Below the pieces are notes generated by a model. The model saw only the letters and a list, made by a program, of their open reading frames with translations, searched no databases and had not been told where the DNA came from. The translations under genes were made by a program, and so were the position numbers. A DNA stretch of 64,000 nt from Thermomicrobium sp. 4228-Ro (GTDB lineage: Bacteria; Chloroflexota; Chloroflexia; Thermomicrobiales; Thermomicrobiaceae): the NCBI RefSeq assembly GCF_026241205.1, contig NZ_JAPFQM010000001.1, positions 1,426,001 through 1,490,000 on the forward strand, read 5' to 3'. Below, piece by piece: positions 46,380 to 54,289 of the stretch; the first letter of the stretch is position 1; every line of letters begins with the position of its first letter.

Positions 46380-48902
46380 TCAGGGGGTTTCCTGCGGCGG
46401 TATTTCTCCGGGTAGGAGCGGCCCGCCGGACGAGTTCCCAGATTGTGCTGGTGCTGGGCTCGGTGCCGGTTGTGTGGGCTGCGGTGCTGTGGTAGGTGTC
46501 CCTTGGTTCGGTGTCGGCTCGGTTCCCGTAGCGGGTGTTGGGGTCGGCCGCTCGATCTGGATGCGCGGCGTGACACCGACCATCGCCGCGTACGCTTGGA
46601 GGGAACTCCACCCACGTGCCGTCATACCCCGCGGAGTCGCGAGTGCCGCCCGGAGTTCGCGCAGTTCGTACTCCGAAGCCTGATTGCACCGGAGGCGCGG
46701 TGGGCCATCCTGCACGCTGAGTTCGGTGACGGTGCGGGCACCGGGGATCGGTCGCTTGCCGGTGGCTGCGCAAACCTGGACCTCGACGACTCCCGGTGGG
46801 CGAGAGAACTCGATCGGAAGCGGTTGGCCATCGGGGCCGAGCAACGTGCGCGCCAGGTTTTCGTCCTGGTGTACCTTGACCATGAAGTCGTGCCAGATCA
46901 GTGCTGCGCTGGAAATCCCGTCGAGTCCACGCGTCGGACTGTTGTCGGTGTTACCGACCCACACGCCGACGACGACGTCGGTCGTGTAGCCGACGGTCCA
47001 GAGATCGCGTGCGTCTTCCGAGGTTCCGGTCTTCGCTGCGACCGGGCGGTTGCCGAGTTCGGGCAACACGAGTGGATTGTTGAGGCCGAAGATCAGGGCG
47101 CGTGCTCGGTTGTCCGAGAGGATGTTCGTGATGAGGTAAGCGTACTCAGCTCGCACCACCTGCGGTGCCTGTTGTAGGACGTTCACCCGATCGAGCTGGT
47201 AGATCCGATTGTTGCCGGGTGCGATGATCTCCAGGATGGGGTTGTAGGGCACGTACTTGCCGTTGTTGGCGATGGTGGTGTACGCATTGGTCAGCTCGAG
47301 CAGCGAGACTTCGCCGCCACCGAGTGTGATCGACAGCCCGTAGAAACTCGGGTCGCGCCAGAACCCGGTCTTGATCCCGAGCCGGTGCGCCATATCGATC
47401 ATGGCTGGCACACCGACGACGTCGATCGCTTGCAATGCCGGGATGTTCAACGAGTTGGCGAGTGCCTCACGGACCGTGATCGCACCGAAGTGCTGCCCGG
47501 TCGCATTTTTCGGTTCGTAGCGACCGAAGCCCGGGATGTTCCAGACTTTGGCGTAGTCGAAGACGATGGTGCCCGGGTACCAGCCAGCCTTTTCGAAGGC
47601 CGTCAAGTAGGTCACCGGCTTGATCGCCGAACCGGGTTGTCGCTCGGCGGTCGCCACGTTGTACTGGCCGTCGATCGCGTCGTTGTAAAAGTCAGCGCTC
47701 CCGACCATCGCGATGATCTCACCGCTCCAGGGCAGCATCGCGACGAGCGCACCGTTGTTGACGTGATACGGGGCGAGTTGCTCGACGCGGCGCTTGACGA
47801 TCTCCTCCGCTGCCTGTTGCGCTGCGAGATCGAGTGTCGTCCGGACCATCAGCCCGCCGCGGTAAACGGCAGCCGGGCCGTACTTCTGCTCGAGGTAGTC
47901 GATCACGAAGTTGACGAAGTGCGGCGCCAGATTGTAGCGTCCTTCGCGCGATTGCGGGTAGAGCGGCTCGGCGAACGCCGCGTCCGCCTCCTCCTTGGTG
48001 ATCATGCTCAGTTCGACCATACGGTCGAGAACGTAGCGCTGTCGTTGCTTGGCGAGTTCGAAGTTCTTGGTCGGATCGTAGACACTCGGTGCTTGGGGCA
48101 AACCAGCGAGCATCGAGGCTTCGGCGAGCGTCAGTTCCCATGCGAACTTGTTGAAGTAGGCCTGTGCTGCGGCATCGATCCCATAGGCACGGTTCCCGTA
48201 GTAGACGTTGTTCAAGTACATCATCAGGATTTCTTGCTTGGAATAGCGCTGGGTGAAGCGCACTGCCATGATGGCTTCGCGGATCTTGCGGCGATAGGTG
48301 CGTTCGGTCCCGATCGTCTCAGGATAGAGCATGCGGACGAGTTGCTGGGTGATCGTCGAGGCACCGCTCGTCGGCTCACCACTGAGGTTGAAGATCAAGC
48401 TGCGGAGAATGGCTCGTGGCTCCACACCCGGATTCGTCCAGAAGGTCTCGTCTTCGGCCGCGATCGTCGCGTCGATGATCCACGCACGGTGCGGCTTGGT
48501 GGGATCGTTCTGTTGCTGTTCGATGTGGTCCATCAGCTCTTCATAGCTGATCGCCGTGCGCCAGCCGGTCGTCGGGTCGCTCACCTCGGCGAGGAGGACC
48601 CAGTTGCGGTCATAGATTTTCGTCGTCTGGAAGTCGACTGCCTCGAACCGATCCGGAGAAGGTAAGTCCGCCGTCAAGGCCGACCAACCGAGGTAGCCGG
48701 CGGCAGCGACGACACTTACCCCGACGAAAGTGAGCAGGAGGAGGGTCAGCGCAACGATGGCAGTGAGGCGAGCGAGGAGAGCGGTGATCGGTTGCCGCCG
48801 GCGCGCGCGTCGGCGACGGGCGAGTACGACGGGTGCGGCCGGTGCCGTTCGGCCGTTCCTCTGTCCGTTGCTGTTCCGTCGTCCGTTGCGTCGGTTCGCC
48901 AT
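46380..48902 (-). CDS. Class A penicillin-binding protein (PBP1A type)
   Basis: An 840-residue bifunctional peptidoglycan synthase. A basic cytosolic tail and one membrane helix (about 42-66) precede the GT51 glycosyltransferase, with Glu150 in IAAEDETFW and GASTITQQLVRML. The transpeptidase has the serine motif SAIK, SLN, and KTGTS. The last 60 residues are Pro/Thr-rich and probably extend into the wall. It polymerises and crosslinks glycan strands. The start MANRRNGRR is the only reasonable one. Confidence 0.94.
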   Translation of the reverse strand: MANRRNGRRNSNGQRNGRTAPAAPVVLARRRRARRRQPITALLARLTAIVALTLLLLTFVGVSVVAAAGYLGWSALTADLPSPDRFEAVDFQTTKIYDRNWVLLAEVSDPTTGWRTAISYEELMDHIEQQQNDPTKPHRAWIIDATIAAEDETFWTNPGVEPRAILRSLIFNLSGEPTSGASTITQQLVRMLYPETIGTERTYRRKIREAIMAVRFTQRYSKQEILMMYLNNVYYGNRAYGIDAAAQAYFNKFAWELTLAEASMLAGLPQAPSVYDPTKNFELAKQRQRYVLDRMVELSMITKEEADAAFAEPLYPQSREGRYNLAPHFVNFVIDYLEQKYGPAAVYRGGLMVRTTLDLAAQQAAEEIVKRRVEQLAPYHVNNGALVAMLPWSGEIIAMVGSADFYNDAIDGQYNVATAERQPGSAIKPVTYLTAFEKAGWYPGTIVFDYAKVWNIPGFGRYEPKNATGQHFGAITVREALANSLNIPALQAIDVVGVPAMIDMAHRLGIKTGFWRDPSFYGLSITLGGGEVSLLELTNAYTTIANNGKYVPYNPILEIIAPGNNRIYQLDRVNVLQQAPQVVRAEYAYLITNILSDNRARALIFGLNNPLVLPELGNRPVAAKTGTSEDARDLWTVGYTTDVVVGVWVGNTDNSPTRGLDGISSAALIWHDFMVKVHQDENLARTLLGPDGQPLPIEFSRPPGVVEVQVCAATGKRPIPGARTVTELSVQDGPPRLRCNQASEYELRELRAALATPRGMTARGWSSLQAYAAMVGVTPRIQIERPTPTPATGTEPTPNQGTPTTAPQPTQPAPSPAPAQSGNSSGGPLLPGEIPPQETP

Positions 48903-48983
48903 CGACCACGACCTCGTTCCGGTTCCGTCCGATCGCAGGATAGAGCATACTGCTCGACTGGCTTGCGGTTCTAGGAGAAACTG

Positions 48984-49012
48984 GTGACGACGGACTGATT
49001 GCCTGCTATGAT
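48984..49012 (+). promoter_or_regulatory. Probable promoter of the PRC-barrel gene
   Basis: GTGACG (48984-48989), a 17-base spacer and TATGAT (49007-49012). The start point would be near 49019, about 40 bases before the ATG at 49058. It may drive part of the following plus-strand envelope genes. Confidence 0.5.
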
Positions 49013-49057
49013 GAAGCGAGACTCTGGCATCCGTTTCGATCGACGGAAGGCGTGCGC

Positions 49058-49588
49058 ATGGAATTGCGAGCGGTGCGTGGGAGGCCGGTGATCACGGTCG
49101 ACAATGGCGAGCGACTCGGCGAGATCCAGGACGTTTTTATCGATCCTCAGCACCGGCGAGTCGCCATTCTCCGTATCCGTCGAACGAGCGGAGACACCAA
49201 CGATGTGACGTTCGAGGATGTCCACAGTATCGGTGCTGACGCAGTCATGCTGCCATCTCGTGAGGTTCTGCGCCTGGCGGGTGACCACAGTCAGGCGCTC
49301 CTGGACATCGACGAGTTCGTGCGGCTGCGTGTCGTCACTGAGCAGGGCGAGGCGCGTGGGACGGTGGACGACGCTGCGTTCGATCCCATCAGTGGCGCGC
49401 TGACCGCTTTGGTCGTCTCTCCGGCCGGTATCGGCGGATTGCTCGGCCGTCGTCAGTCGGTGCCGATCGATCAGGTGCGCACGATCGGGCGCGATGTTGT
49501 CGTGCTGATCGTGCCGCCACCGGAAGCGGCGGAGCAAGAGGCGAGCAGCGGAGACCGGGGATCGGCTGCTTCAGCCGAGGCCCAATGA
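49058..49588 (+). CDS. PRC-barrel domain protein (tandem)
   Basis: A 176-residue protein made of two PRC-barrel-like halves. The first (about 5-70) starts GRPVITVDNGERLGEIQDVFIDP. The second (about 85-150) holds VTEQGEARGTVDDAAFDP and TALVVSPAG. A charged, Ala/Glu-rich tail follows. PRC barrels are small beta domains found in RNA-processing and photosynthetic proteins; the tandem type is common in Chloroflexota and Actinobacteria without a fixed role. ATG 49058 is preceded by GGAAGG; a GTG six bases upstream is possible. Confidence 0.75.
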   Translation: MELRAVRGRPVITVDNGERLGEIQDVFIDPQHRRVAILRIRRTSGDTNDVTFEDVHSIGADAVMLPSREVLRLAGDHSQALLDIDEFVRLRVVTEQGEARGTVDDAAFDPISGALTALVVSPAGIGGLLGRRQSVPIDQVRTIGRDVVVLIVPPPEAAEQEASSGDRGSAASAEAQ

Positions 49589-49744
49589 CCGTGCCAGAAG
49601 CATACCGAGGAGCGGTGCTGGGGCGAGGTCGCGGGTCAGTGCGAGCCAGAGGGGTAGGGCCGCCCTTGGGCGGCTGAGGCGCCAGACGGTGGCGGCTGTC
49701 CACCAGAGTCCGCATACGAACATCGTGAGTGCCCAAGCGATCAT
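49571..49744 (-). CDS. Small 57-residue membrane protein, unknown function
   Basis: A short minus-strand gene with ATG 49744 and stop at 49571, behind a very good GAGGAG ribosome site five bases upstream. The product begins MIAWALTMFVCGLWW, a clear membrane helix. It continues with an Arg-rich turn, a second hydrophobic stretch (LPLWLAL), and a third near PLLGMLL. Its end overlaps the end of the PRC-barrel gene by 18 bases. It faces the glycosyltransferase gene divergently. I do not recognise it. Confidence 0.5.
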   Translation of the reverse strand: MIAWALTMFVCGLWWTAATVWRLSRPRAALPLWLALTRDLAPAPLLGMLLARSLGLG

Positions 49745-49773
49745 CGTTCTCCTCGCTGCGACCTGATGGGGGC

Positions 49774-50970
49774 GTGCAAGTGCGTATTCTCTTCGTCTCG
49801 CCGTTCGATTTCAGCTATCCGGGTGGCGTCAACGAGCACATTCTGCACCTCGATGCGGAGTACCGCAAGCTGGGTCATCAGACACGTATCCTCGCACCAC
49901 GCTCTCCAGGCGAAGCGGAAAGCGATGACGGCCATCTCATCAAGCTCGGTGTGGCAGTGCCGGTTCCCACCAACGGTTCGACCGCTCGTATCACGCTGTC
50001 TCCCTTTGTGTCCGGGAAGGTGCGCGAACTCCTCCAGCGTGAGCGGTTCGATATCGTGCACCTGCACGAGCCGCTCGCGCCGATGCTGCCGCAGCTGGCA
50101 TTGCTCCATTCTCGTTCGATCAACGTGGGGACGTTCCACGCGGCGCGTTCCCGCAACTGGGGATACCTTTCGGCAAAGCCGCTGCTGGGACTTCTGTTCG
50201 CGAAGCTGCATGGGCGAATCGCTGTGTCACCGGCAGCACTCGAGTCGATCGCCAGGTATTTCCCGGGTTACTACGAGTTGATCCCGAACGGAATCGATAC
50301 GGAACGCTTCCGACCGGATGTTCCACCGGTGCAGCAGTTCGGCCGGCCGACGGTGTTATTCGTTGGACGCTTCAACGAGTCGCGCAAAGGGTTGCGCTAC
50401 CTCTTGGAAGCGCTGGTACTCGTTCGGCGAGAGTTCCCGGACGTGCTCCTTCTCGTGGTCGGGCCAGGTGATCCTGAGCGGTTTCAGCGGATCATCGAAC
50501 GAGGTGAGTTGCAGGACAACGTGAGGTTCGTCGGAGCGGTTCCCGATGACGTGCTGCCATCCTATTACACGGCCTGCGATGTCTTCTGCGCACCGGCGAC
50601 TGGCGCGGAGAGCTTCGGTATCGTCTTGCTGGAGGCGATGGCGAGCGGCCGGCCAGTCATCGCCAGCGATATCAGAGGGTTCCGTTTCGTACTGCGGCAC
50701 GGGGTGGAAGGCTTGCTCGTCGAACGCAAGAATCCGGACGCGCTGGCAGTTGCACTCGTCCATCTTTTGGCTGACGCGGCTCTGCGCGAACGCTTGGGGA
50801 AAGCCGGCCGGTTCCGCGCCCAGCAGTTTTCCTGGCCTGTCATCGCGCAACGCACGCTGGCATATTACGAGCGGCTGCTGCGTGGGGTGCGCGAGGCGGA
50901 GACGGCATTGCCGCTCGATTGGTGGAGTTCGCTTCGTGTCGCGCTCCGCGCCTGGTCGAGGAGGGTCTGA
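49774..50970 (+). CDS. GT4 glycosyltransferase (PimA-like)
   Basis: A 398-residue retaining glycosyltransferase of GT-B fold. It has FDFSYPGGVNEHILHL near the N-terminus, DIVHLHEPLAP, PNGIDTERF, VLFVGRFNESRKG, and the donor motif GAESFGIVLLEAMASGRPVIAS. This resembles PimA, the phosphatidylinositol mannosyltransferase. A CDP-alcohol phosphatidyltransferase starts four bases after its stop, as in the PI-mannoside genes of Actinobacteria. The start is GTG 49774 after GGGGG; GTG 49780 is also possible. The acceptor identity is inferred from context. Confidence 0.8.
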   Translation: MQVRILFVSPFDFSYPGGVNEHILHLDAEYRKLGHQTRILAPRSPGEAESDDGHLIKLGVAVPVPTNGSTARITLSPFVSGKVRELLQRERFDIVHLHEPLAPMLPQLALLHSRSINVGTFHAARSRNWGYLSAKPLLGLLFAKLHGRIAVSPAALESIARYFPGYYELIPNGIDTERFRPDVPPVQQFGRPTVLFVGRFNESRKGLRYLLEALVLVRREFPDVLLLVVGPGDPERFQRIIERGELQDNVRFVGAVPDDVLPSYYTACDVFCAPATGAESFGIVLLEAMASGRPVIASDIRGFRFVLRHGVEGLLVERKNPDALAVALVHLLADAALRERLGKAGRFRAQQFSWPVIAQRTLAYYERLLRGVREAETALPLDWWSSLRVALRAWSRRV

Positions 50971-50973
50971 CGC

Positions 50974-51555
50974 GTGCTCAGTTCGTTGGTTGCCGATCGC
51001 GTACGGAGCCGTGTGCAGCAGATCGGTGCGCTCGTCGCCCGGACCGGGCTAACACCCAACCAGCTCACGATGCTCGGTCTCGTGCTGAACGCCATCGCGG
51101 GACTCGTTCTCGCACTCGGCTACCTGCAAGTGGCCGGTGTTCTCCTGCTGGTGGCCGGAGCCTTCGATCTCCTCGACGGGGCAGTGGCCCGGGCAACCGG
51201 AAATGTCACCCGCTTCGGTGGAGTGTTGGATTCCGTACTCGATCGGTACAGCGAAGCGTTCGTCGTCGGTGGCCTCTTGTTCTGGATCGTCCGAGCCGAT
51301 CTCGGAGTGGTTCCGGTCGTCCTCTGCTATTGGTCGATTGTTGGCTCGTTACTTGTCAGTTACGTCCGGGCGCGTGCCGAGGGGGCTGGAATCCCGCTGA
51401 CGCAGGGCTTCTTTGCCCGCCCCGAGCGTATCGTCGTGCTCGCCGTGGGCTTGCTCCTCGCTCGTCCTGTCATCGTGCTCTGGCTCCTTGCGATCGCGAC
51501 GAATCTCACGGTCCTGCAGCGCCTGTGGTTGGTGCGGCATGCCGCCCGGGATTGA
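50974..51555 (+). CDS. CDP-alcohol phosphatidyltransferase
   Basis: A 193-residue membrane enzyme with six helices. It has the family active site DLLDGAVAR, then GGVLDSVLDR, matching DGxxAR-x8-GxxxDxxxD. Such enzymes swap CMP for an alcohol such as glycerol-phosphate, inositol-phosphate or serine. Coupling to the PimA-like gene favours phosphatidylinositol(-phosphate) synthase, but this cannot be settled from sequence alone. The start is a GTG four bases past the previous stop. Confidence 0.83.
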   Translation: MLSSLVADRVRSRVQQIGALVARTGLTPNQLTMLGLVLNAIAGLVLALGYLQVAGVLLLVAGAFDLLDGAVARATGNVTRFGGVLDSVLDRYSEAFVVGGLLFWIVRADLGVVPVVLCYWSIVGSLLVSYVRARAEGAGIPLTQGFFARPERIVVLAVGLLLARPVIVLWLLAIATNLTVLQRLWLVRHAARD

Positions 51556-51559
51556 CGCA

Positions 51560-52453
51560 ATGCGACGTTTGCTTCGCTCGCTCCTGCTGCTCCTCGTTCT
51601 GCCACTCGTCGCCTGTTCCCTCCGTGGAAACGAGTCCGAATCCGTAGGTACCGGCGTCACGGTCGCTGTCCTCGATGTCGGACAGGCCCTAGCGGTAGGA
51701 ATCGTCACAGCGGATGGCCGGGCGCTCCTCTACGATGCCGGGAACAGTCGCGAGGACGCTGAGACGGTCATCCTCCCCTTCTTCCGGTCGTACGGGATCG
51801 AGCAGCTCGATTACCTCGTCCTCAGTCATCCTGACCAGGATCATGTCGGTGGCATGCCGGCCGTCATCGCCGGAATCGCTGTCGCCAGCTTCGTCGACCC
51901 CGTGTTGCCCACCACGAATCGCACCTATCTGGAGACGCTTCGGCTCGTCCGAGAGCGCGGAATCCGCGCGATGCGTGCCGAGCGCGGTCGGATACTGCAG
52001 TTGGGCGAGCAGGTCAGCGTCCGCATCCTGTGGCCCGAGCGACCGTTTCTCGTCGATACCGCTGGAGAAGCGAGCGACAATGACAACAGTGTCGTCTTGC
52101 TCGTCGAGCACGGAGGCGTGCACTTCTTGCTTCCCGGGGACCTGGAGGAACGTGGAGAAGAGGCGCTTCTCGAACAGGAGGGTGCGGACGGACTGCACGC
52201 TCAGATTCTGGTCGTCGGGCACCATGGTAGTCGTACGTCATCGAGCGAGCCGTTCCTCCGTGCGGTACGGCCGGCGGTCGCCATCATCTCGGCTGGGCGC
52301 GATAATCCGTACGGTCATCCGCATCCGGAGGTGTTGCAACGGTTGCGTGCGGTCGGAGCCGACGTCTATCGCACCGATCGCGAGGGTACGGTGCTGGTGC
52401 ACTCCGACGGCAGACGTTGGACCGTTGAGATCGAGCGGGAACTGGAGCGATGA
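51560..52453 (+). CDS. ComEC-like metallo-beta-lactamase lipoprotein
   Basis: A 297-residue secreted protein. Residues 1-19 are a signal with lipobox ending in Cys19 (PLVAC). The rest is the metallo-beta-lactamase domain found at the C-terminus of ComEC: VAVLDVGQALAV, LLYDAGN, LSHPDQDHVGG with the metal ligands, LLPGDLEERGE and VGHHGSRTSS. In DNA uptake this domain is thought to degrade the non-transported strand; stand-alone copies may be extracellular nucleases or phosphodiesterases. It is followed by DUF3006 with an ATGA overlap, a known partner. Confidence 0.85.
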   Translation: MRRLLRSLLLLLVLPLVACSLRGNESESVGTGVTVAVLDVGQALAVGIVTADGRALLYDAGNSREDAETVILPFFRSYGIEQLDYLVLSHPDQDHVGGMPAVIAGIAVASFVDPVLPTTNRTYLETLRLVRERGIRAMRAERGRILQLGEQVSVRILWPERPFLVDTAGEASDNDNSVVLLVEHGGVHFLLPGDLEERGEEALLEQEGADGLHAQILVVGHHGSRTSSSEPFLRAVRPAVAIISAGRDNPYGHPHPEVLQRLRAVGADVYRTDREGTVLVHSDGRRWTVEIERELER

Positions 52454-52692
52454 CGGGGGAGTACCTGATCGCGACGGTGGATCGGTTCGAGGTCGACCGC
52501 GACGGGCAGCAACTCGCTGTGCTCGTCTTCGACGACGGGCAGCAACTCGTCGTCCCGCAGAGCGTGGTACCCTGGCTGCGGCGCGGCATGGTGCTGCGGG
52601 TCCGCTTCGAACGGGATGTAGAAACGGAAGAGGCGCGTCGGGAAGCCATCCAGCGCTTGCAGGAGGAACTCTTCGGGGACACCGAGCGATGA
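52450..52692 (+). CDS. DUF3006 small protein
   Basis: An 80-residue protein starting with IATVDRFEVDRDGQQLAVL and QQLVVPQSVVPWL, then a charged helix (VETEEARREAIQRLQEEL). This is the DUF3006 pattern, which often follows ComEC-like metallo-beta-lactamase genes. It overlaps both neighbours by ATGA. Its function is unknown; an accessory or structural role to the nuclease-like protein is likely from the coupling. Confidence 0.8.
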   Translation: MTGEYLIATVDRFEVDRDGQQLAVLVFDDGQQLVVPQSVVPWLRRGMVLRVRFERDVETEEARREAIQRLQEELFGDTER

Positions 52693-53051
52693 GAAAAGGC
52701 CTCAGCATCCTCCTTTTCGTGACACTCGTGCTCGGTGTCGGTTGCCTACCGTTCGGGAGGGCGACGCCGGCGGTCACGCCAACGGTGGTGCCGACACCGA
52801 CGCCGTTTCCTGTCCTCCCCATCGTCACGCCGACCCCTCCGCCGCCTGCGCTCCAGATCCCGACGCCGACGCCAGCTCTCTCTGGGGCGAGCAACTCGAG
52901 CAACGGAAACACCTATGTCGTCCAGCCGGGCGATACCTTGTACAGTATCGCGGTCCGCTTCGGGGTGTCGCTCGACGCGCTGATCGAGGCGAACGGCATC
53001 CAGGATCCAAACGACTTACAGGCTGGACAAGTGCTGGTCATCCCACGCTGA
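52689..53051 (+). CDS. LysM-domain lipoprotein
   Basis: A 120-residue protein. The signal ends in a lipobox-like GVGC (Cys19). A Pro/Thr-rich linker (about 25-70) follows, then one C-terminal LysM domain (YVVQPGDTLYSIAVRFGV, then LQAGQVLVIP) that binds peptidoglycan. It should be tethered to the membrane and reach the wall. The ATG overlaps the DUF3006 stop. Confidence 0.85.
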   Translation: MRKGLSILLFVTLVLGVGCLPFGRATPAVTPTVVPTPTPFPVLPIVTPTPPPPALQIPTPTPALSGASNSSNGNTYVVQPGDTLYSIAVRFGVSLDALIEANGIQDPNDLQAGQVLVIPR

Positions 53052-53127
53052 CGAACGAGTTGGCGTCCGCACGTCGGTGGCGTATCCTGAGCCTCGCAGC
53101 AGTCAGCACCGCGAGCGGAGGTCGGTC

Positions 53128-54234
53128 GTGCAGAGCGTCTGGCATTTCCTCCGGGTTGGGATCGGAGCACTCGTTGCGAGCTTACTGGTTCATTGGGTTG
53201 TCGGGCTCGTGTCCCCAGCTGCGTTGGCTGTATCCGGTGGTCCAGACCGCGTCTACTTTCCGGAGACAGGGCACACACTCTCTTACGGGTTCCTCGAGTT
53301 CTGGTTGTGGCATGGTGACGTGCCGATCTTCGGTTATCCGCTCAGTGAGGAGATCGACCGAAACGGGGTGACGGTCCAGTACTTCGAGCGGGCCGTCTTC
53401 GAATGGCATCCAGAAGCTCCGCTCGACTGGCGAGTGCAGTTGCGGCTTCTCGGAATCGAGGCCAGCGCTGGTCGAAGTGATCGGGCCTTCCGACCGGCTG
53501 TCCCGATCACGGGTTCCGCGTGCCGCTATTTTCCGGAGACACAGCACAACCTCTGTCACGGATTCCGGGCCTTCTGGGAGCGATACGGCGGGCTGCGGAT
53601 CTTCGGCTACCCGATCAGTGAGGAGCTGACCGAAGATGGTGTGACGGTCCAGTATTTCGAGCGTGCGCGTCTGGAGTGGCACCCTGAACGAGCGGGCACC
53701 GCCTACGAGATCCAGGTCAGCCGGTTGGGTGCGTGGGTCGCCGAACGCGACGGGATCGAGACGGAAGCACTGCCAGCACCGGCTGATCTGCCGACTTACG
53801 ATCCTGCCCTATTCCCGGCCGTGCCCGGTCTGGTGCGCACACCACTCCCCGGTGCGCCGGTCCAGGCAGCGAAGTGGATCGAAGTCGATCTCAGCGACCA
53901 GGTTCTGCGGGCCTGGGAGTACGACCGACTCGTGTTCGCGACGCTGGTCTCGACTGGCCTTCCACAGTATCCCACGCCGAACGGTACGTATCGCATCTAC
54001 ACCAAGCTCCGCTACGAGCACATGCGCGGCGGAACGCCAGGAATCGACTCGTACGACTTACCGAATGTGCCGCATACGATGTACTTCTATCTCGGCTATG
54101 CCATCCACGGGGCGTACTGGCACAACAACTTTGGCCATCCGATGAGTCACGGGTGCGTCAACCTTCCCCTCGATGCGGCAGCCTGGCTCTACGACTGGAC
54201 GCCGGTCGGTACCGTGGTTTGGATTCATCCCTAG
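53128..54234 (+). CDS. Secreted L,D-transpeptidase (YkuD) with two N-terminal exoprotein repeats
   Basis: A 368-residue exported protein. A signal peptide or anchor covers the first 35 or so residues. Two repeats of about 85 residues follow (VYFPETGHTLSYGF and CRYFPETQHNLCHGF, each with FGYPxSEE and VQYFERA). The C-terminal YkuD domain has the active-site SHGCVNL preceded by a conserved HG...W. YkuD enzymes form 3-3 peptide crosslinks or attach proteins to peptidoglycan; the catalytic Cys is in SHGC. The start is GTG 53128 behind GCGGAGG. Confidence 0.88.
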   Translation: MQSVWHFLRVGIGALVASLLVHWVVGLVSPAALAVSGGPDRVYFPETGHTLSYGFLEFWLWHGDVPIFGYPLSEEIDRNGVTVQYFERAVFEWHPEAPLDWRVQLRLLGIEASAGRSDRAFRPAVPITGSACRYFPETQHNLCHGFRAFWERYGGLRIFGYPISEELTEDGVTVQYFERARLEWHPERAGTAYEIQVSRLGAWVAERDGIETEALPAPADLPTYDPALFPAVPGLVRTPLPGAPVQAAKWIEVDLSDQVLRAWEYDRLVFATLVSTGLPQYPTPNGTYRIYTKLRYEHMRGGTPGIDSYDLPNVPHTMYFYLGYAIHGAYWHNNFGHPMSHGCVNLPLDAAAWLYDWTPVGTVVWIHP

Positions 54235-54289
54235 CTCACGGAGGAGTTGGTGTACCCTGCTCGGTCGAAGCAGGGAGGAGTCGGGGCTG

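Noticed and set aside
47385-48665. A 426-residue plus-strand frame
   Set aside because: It is wholly antisense to the well-supported penicillin-binding protein and shows no recognisable domain.
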